Notes under the pieces: model-generated
Told to the model about the DNA's origin: nothing
Seen by the model: only the letters and a program-made list of their open reading frames with translations
The model's database searches: none
Source of the DNA: an uncultured Eubacteriales bacterium
Lineage (GTDB): Bacteria > Bacillota > Clostridia > Christensenellales > QALW01
DNA length: 9,114 bases
Direction of reading: 5' to 3'
Assembly (NCBI GenBank): GCA_900552055.1
Contig: URYI01000075.1
Span: 1 to 9,114, forward strand
Translations under genes and position numbers: made by a program
Shown here: positions 6,491-9,114 of the stretch, one piece after another
How positions within the stretch are numbered: position 1 is the first letter of the stretch
Layout: each line of letters begins with the position of its first letter

Positions 6491-6523
6491 TTTTAAGCCG
6501 TCTCCCTTCTTTTGCATATTAAT

Positions 6524-6703
6524 ATGGGAAACGCGGCCAATGCCGGATTTGAGATTTTGAATGAGAAAAACAGGGTCTGGGCCGTTAATCCCGATGAGGG
6601 GAAAAGCTTAAACGGGAGCATATTATTGAACATTTTATTGGAGAACTGCGGCAGGCTGGGGCAGGCAAGCTGTCTAGCGGCAAATAAAGGCCGGACAGCT
6701 TAG
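6524..6703 (+). CDS. Possible small ORF, product unknown
   Basis: A 59-residue frame starts at ATG 6524. Its amino-acid use is protein-like ('FEILNEKNRVWAVNPDEGKSL' region, then 'LNILLENCGRLGQ'), but no ribosome site precedes it. Its end overlaps a terminator-like hairpin read on the other strand. I recognise no family. It could be a gene remnant or chance. Confidence 0.2.
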   Translation: MGNAANAGFEILNEKNRVWAVNPDEGKSLNGSILLNILLENCGRLGQASCLAANKGRTA

Positions 6704-6724
6704 CTTGGCGCAATGCTGTCCGGC
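6690..6724 (-). terminator. Probable terminator of the flavodoxin gene
   Basis: A perfect 10-bp stem, GCCGGACAGC/GCTGTCCGGC, encloses a 15-base loop. On the minus strand it is followed by CTTTATTT, giving the usual stem plus U-rich tail. It lies about 140 bp after the flavodoxin stop. On the plus strand the flank is GGGGATG, so it does not work in that direction. The rest of 6491-6861 shows only short weak hairpins, for example GTGCC/GGCAC at 6784-6796. Confidence 0.55.
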
Positions 6725-6861
6725 GGGGATGTACCTCCTTGCTCAGGGGTTTTTATGCGCCGGTTCTTTTTGCAATCTGCTGGGTGCCGCAGGCACATAT
6801 TTTCCGGCCGCTCATTGCCGGGAGTAAATGCTTGCCGGCTCTTTTATGCAAAAGCTTTCTC

Positions 6862-7521
6862 TCAATCTGCAAGGTGGTTTTGCGCAAGATAATTATCTAT
6901 TGCCTGCGTATTGGCCGGCCGCGCGAACAGCCCGTCATAGACCTCGGCTCCGGCGGCATTTTCGCGTATAAATGCCATGGAGTTGTCAAATTGCTGGGTA
7001 TCCATGGAGGCGGATTGGGTAAAAGGATATATCTCTATACCAGTTAAATCGTAGCTTTCCAGAAAGGTGCCTATAATCATGGGCGCCGTGTGCCACCATA
7101 TGGGATAGCCTAGGAGCACAGCGTCATATTCGCTTATAGATGAGGGCAGGTTACTAATGGCCGGCCGCGCGTTAGTGTCCCTTTCATTCAGAGCGACCTC
7201 TCCGCATTGGTTATAATCAGTCGGATATGGTATTTCGGGCTGAAGCTCCAGCAAATCGCCGCCCGTCTGCTGGGCTATATATGAAGCCATTTCCTGGGTA
7301 TTGCCCGACCATGAGAAGTAGGCAACCAGGATTCTTTTCTCTCCTCCGGAGGAATTTAAAGGAGTTTCGGAAGAAGCTGTTTGGGAGGTAATAGCGCCGC
7401 TTTGCAGTCCGGAGGAGGCGGACTGGTTGGGTGAGGCGCCGGCGCCATTGCTTCCCTGACTGCAGGCTGTAAGGGATAAAGCCAGTATAATAGTCATGAC
7501 GGCGGCTTTTAATTCTTTCAT
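6862..7521 (-). CDS. Flavodoxin-domain lipoprotein
   Basis: The 219-residue protein begins with a lipoprotein signal ending in LTAC, with C20 as the lipidated cysteine. A Ser/Gly/Gln/Ala-rich tether of about 40 residues (21-60) follows, then a complete flavodoxin-like domain. That domain starts 'RILVAYFSWSGNT', whose S70-WSGN-T75 loop binds the FMN phosphate, and continues with 'YDAVLLGYPIWWHTAPMI' (132-149), typical of the Flavodoxin_4 group. It should be an FMN electron carrier or oxidoreductase anchored outside the membrane. The start at 7521 has AAGGAAG 8 bases upstream; the frame is open to an ATG at 7578, but that would bury the signal peptide. The neighbouring gene upstream is an alcohol dehydrogenase 270 bp away with a weak terminator between, so probably a separate transcript. 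Confidence 0.9.
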   Translation of the reverse strand: MKELKAAVMTIILALSLTACSQGSNGAGASPNQSASSGLQSGAITSQTASSETPLNSSGGEKRILVAYFSWSGNTQEMASYIAQQTGGDLLELQPEIPYPTDYNQCGEVALNERDTNARPAISNLPSSISEYDAVLLGYPIWWHTAPMIIGTFLESYDLTGIEIYPFTQSASMDTQQFDNSMAFIRENAAGAEVYDGLFARPANTQAIDNYLAQNHLAD

Positions 7522-7551
7522 AATTAAATCTTCCTTTCTCGGTGTTAGTGC

Positions 7552-7576
7552 GCAGGGGGACTTGCCATGTCCCTGC
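7552..7576. repeat. Leader hairpin upstream of the flavodoxin gene
   Basis: GCAGG plus GAC pair with GTC plus CCTGC around a 7-base loop, with a 2-base bulge. On the plus strand a T-rich run (ATTTTGTGTTTTATTATTTT) follows, terminator-like, yet no plus-strand gene lies upstream. On the minus strand it sits in the untranslated leader about 30 nt before the flavodoxin start. Confidence 0.35.
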
Positions 7577-7661
7577 AATTTTGTGTTTTATTATTTTCAG
7601 CGTGTTCTTATGCACGGGCCTCTTCCGCCTTAAAACGGGCGCGCAGCGCGGCCTAAACGGT

Positions 7662-7680
7662 AAAAAAATGCGGTATCCGC
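7662..7680 (-). terminator. Possible terminator of the alcohol dehydrogenase gene
   Basis: On the minus strand GCGG-ATA-CCGC is followed by A and seven T. The stem is only 4 bp, so this is a weak call, but its position about 110 bp after the dehydrogenase stop fits. Confidence 0.35.
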
Positions 7681-7791
7681 CTCCTTGCAGGGCGCTTTAA
7701 AAGACATACCTAAACATATATGGAATACGATAGGCAAGCAAATCCGGCGCTGGGAAACCGCATTATTCCCTGTATGCCAAAGGCCGCGGCT

Positions 7792-8937
7792 CTATATGCA
7801 TTCACAGAGAATATCATAAATTTCTTCCCGGTCCAGCTCTCTGGGATTGCTTTTTATTATGTTGCAGGTATCAGCAACCTTTCTAAGCAGCTGCGGCGTT
7901 ACCTCTGTTTTGCATTTAAGCTCGCTTATACTGGATGGGAGGCCGCATTCCCTGATAAATTGGCTGAGCGCCTCAATTCCCTCCTGGGCCGTATCTTTTT
8001 TAAAGACAGTCCGGGCAAAGCGCGTGAATTTTTCTTCTGCGTCCCGAAGTATATGACGGCAGTATGCGGGCTGTATGGCGGCCAGGCCCTGTCCGTGGTT
8101 GCAGCCAGTATAGGCTCCAAGCTGGTGCTCAATTTGGTGAACCTGGAAATCGGTAAGGCGGCCCGCTTTGAGAACGCCGTTTTCGGCCATAGCTGAATCC
8201 CACATTAAATTGCCGCGGGCCTGTATATCGTTAATGTCTTCGAGCAGGCGGCGCATATTGACTACAGTATTGCGCATGACGGCCAGAGCTATCTCGTCTG
8301 AAGGGTTGTCTGCATCCGAATTGCCCAGGTAGGTTTCCAGGGCGTGGCTCAGCGTGTCAAAAGCTCCCGAAAGCACCTGCATGCGCGGTACAGAAAGGGT
8401 ATAAGCGGGGTCCAGAACCGCAAAGCGGGGGGCATAGGCCATCATGCCTGTTTTTATTTGCTTTTCCTCATTGGTGATGACTGCGCCGCCGTTCATTTCG
8501 GCGCCTGTGCCCGAAGCGGTAACAACCGCACCAACGGGTATTGCTTGGGTGGGGAACTGCCCCTGAGAAAATTCCATTTCCCATAAGTCCTGCTCTGTTT
8601 TGGCCTGCGCCGCTATAATCTTAGAGCAGTCAATGACGCTGCCTCCTCCTGCCGCCAGGATATAGTCTGCTTTTTCCTTTCTGGCCAAGGCCGCGCCCTT
8701 TTGAACCATATCATAAGTCGGATTGGACATTATACCCGGAAATTCCACTATATTTTTTCCCATGACCGAAAGAAGCTGCGTAATTTCCTCATAGACGCCG
8801 TTCTTCTTAATTGAGCCGCCGCCGTAGGCCAGCATTATTGTTTTGCCGGCCTGACTTAACTGGTCGTTCAGCGCTTTGGACAGTATTCCTTTGCCAAAGT
8901 AAACTTTTGTAGGATAGGAAAAAACAAAATCCTTCAT
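7792..8937 (-). CDS. Iron-containing alcohol/aldehyde dehydrogenase, YqhD/BDH-like
   Basis: The 381-residue cytosolic oxidoreductase interconverts alcohols and aldehydes with a nicotinamide cofactor, probably NADPH. 'AYGGGSIKKNGVY' (37-49) carries the GGGS turn that in Escherichia coli YqhD meets the NADP phosphate, and GGGSVIDCSK (97-106) is the second nucleotide-binding loop. The metal ligands fall exactly where YqhD has them: D194 and H198 in 'GAFDTLSHALE', H267 in 'FQVHQIEH' and H281 in 'GCNHGQGLA'. Length is normal and no defect is visible. GGGAG lies 8 bases before the start. It begins 17 bp after the stop of the gene fragment at 8955-9061, so it may once have been second in an operon with that flavoprotein. 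In such bacteria these enzymes serve fermentative alcohol formation or detoxify reactive aldehydes. Confidence 0.93.
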   Translation of the reverse strand: MKDFVFSYPTKVYFGKGILSKALNDQLSQAGKTIMLAYGGGSIKKNGVYEEITQLLSVMGKNIVEFPGIMSNPTYDMVQKGAALARKEKADYILAAGGGSVIDCSKIIAAQAKTEQDLWEMEFSQGQFPTQAIPVGAVVTASGTGAEMNGGAVITNEEKQIKTGMMAYAPRFAVLDPAYTLSVPRMQVLSGAFDTLSHALETYLGNSDADNPSDEIALAVMRNTVVNMRRLLEDINDIQARGNLMWDSAMAENGVLKAGRLTDFQVHQIEHQLGAYTGCNHGQGLAAIQPAYCRHILRDAEEKFTRFARTVFKKDTAQEGIEALSQFIRECGLPSSISELKCKTEVTPQLLRKVADTCNIIKSNPRELDREEIYDILCECI

Positions 8938-8954
8938 AAATACATCTCCCGTCT

Positions 8955-9061
8955 TTATCGTATAAAATTGGTTAATACCTTTTGATTGTCCGGATGCTCA
9001 AGCTGGTTCTGCTTTGCCAGCGCAATGCATTTTAAAAGCCAGGCCATATTTTTGCCTATGT
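8955..9061 (-). pseudogene. C-terminal fragment of a flavodoxin/FMN-reductase-family protein
   Basis: Read on the minus strand, about 35 codons ending at TAA (8957-8955) encode 'GKNMAWLLKCIALAK...' through '...TNFIR'. From memory this looks like the C-terminus of NADPH-dependent FMN reductase/flavodoxin-family proteins of clostridia. Upstream the frame meets TAA at 9074-9072, and no other minus frame up to the window edge continues such a protein. The break coincides with a sequence resembling the mobile element's terminal repeat (9062-9079). The fragment is therefore probably the stub of a gene interrupted by an insertion. A real short gene or a programmed event is less likely. The rest lies outside the window. 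Confidence 0.5.
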
Positions 9062-9114
9062 TACCCTCAGTTTACAAGGAAGACGGACAGAAGGCATAAA
9101 ATATGCGTCCTGCT
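9062..9114. mobile_element. Possible third element end related to the MITE family
   Basis: TACCCTCAGTTTACAAGG (9062-9079) matches the terminal repeat at 705-722 at 15 of 18 positions, including the outer TACCCT and the inner ACAAGG. The following bases are AT/GC mixed with a small hairpin, GCATA-AAA-TATGC, at about 9093-9105, and are cut by the window edge. The other end cannot be seen, so this is a suggestion only. Confidence 0.4.

Noticed and set aside
7720..8196. Plus-strand frame over the dehydrogenase gene
   Set aside because: It is antisense to a gene with all metal ligands and cofactor loops in place and has no ribosome site of its own.
1..9114. CRISPR array, tRNA or rRNA gene, complete transposase or phage genes
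   Set aside because: No regularly spaced repeats, cloverleaf-like segments, rRNA motifs, DDE-type transposase frames or phage structural genes were seen.

Overview
The window looks like chromosomal DNA of an anaerobic Clostridia-type Firmicute of moderate GC, possibly gut-associated. The evidence is strong AGGAGG-type ribosome sites, a YwiB-like DUF1934 protein, a YqhD-type iron alcohol dehydrogenase, a flavodoxin lipoprotein and a MerR/ABC resistance-like module. This taxonomic reading is inference; there is no rRNA or marker set beyond metK.

Bases 1-1008: a small DUF1934 gene (270-683) sits between two inverted copies of a non-coding element. The left copy (1-253) is cut by the window edge. 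The right copy (705-867) is complete at about 160 bp and ends in TACCCTAAATT(A/G)ACAAG-type terminal inverted repeats with TA at each outer edge, as in MITEs of the IS630/Tc1 type. The right copy's outer end supplies a TTGTCA -35 box placed 18 bp from a perfect TATAAT, so the likely metK promoter is part element and part host. The metK leader can fold into two mutually exclusive hairpins, the second followed by TTTGTTTT. Bases 1009-2187 encode a normal full-length S-adenosylmethionine synthetase. Bases 2188-2849 hold GC-rich hairpins, including a probable metK terminator, but no convincing gene.

Bases 2850-6404: a divergent regulatory module. A MerR-family regulator (5622-6404, +) faces a four-gene operon on the minus strand: ABC ATPase, six-helix permease, BltD-like GNAT acetyltransferase and a DUF4097-like lipoprotein. 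The minus-strand promoter is a textbook MerR-activated one: TTGACA, a 19-bp spacer holding the perfect palindrome TTTGTGTTACACAAA, then TATAAT. The layout recalls the Bacillus bltR-blt-bltD locus, with an ABC transporter in place of the MFS pump and an added surface lipoprotein. This is the best candidate here for an under-described system.

Bases 6405-9114: a gene-poor stretch with a 25-bp direct repeat and a strong hairpin terminator, then a flavodoxin-domain lipoprotein (6862-7521, -) and a YqhD-like NADPH-type alcohol dehydrogenase (7792-8937, -). Just upstream of the dehydrogenase is a short C-terminal fragment (8955-9061, -) that resembles FMN reductase/flavodoxin-family proteins. Its reading frame ends at a sequence related to the element's terminal repeat (9062-9079). 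A third family member may therefore have interrupted that gene.
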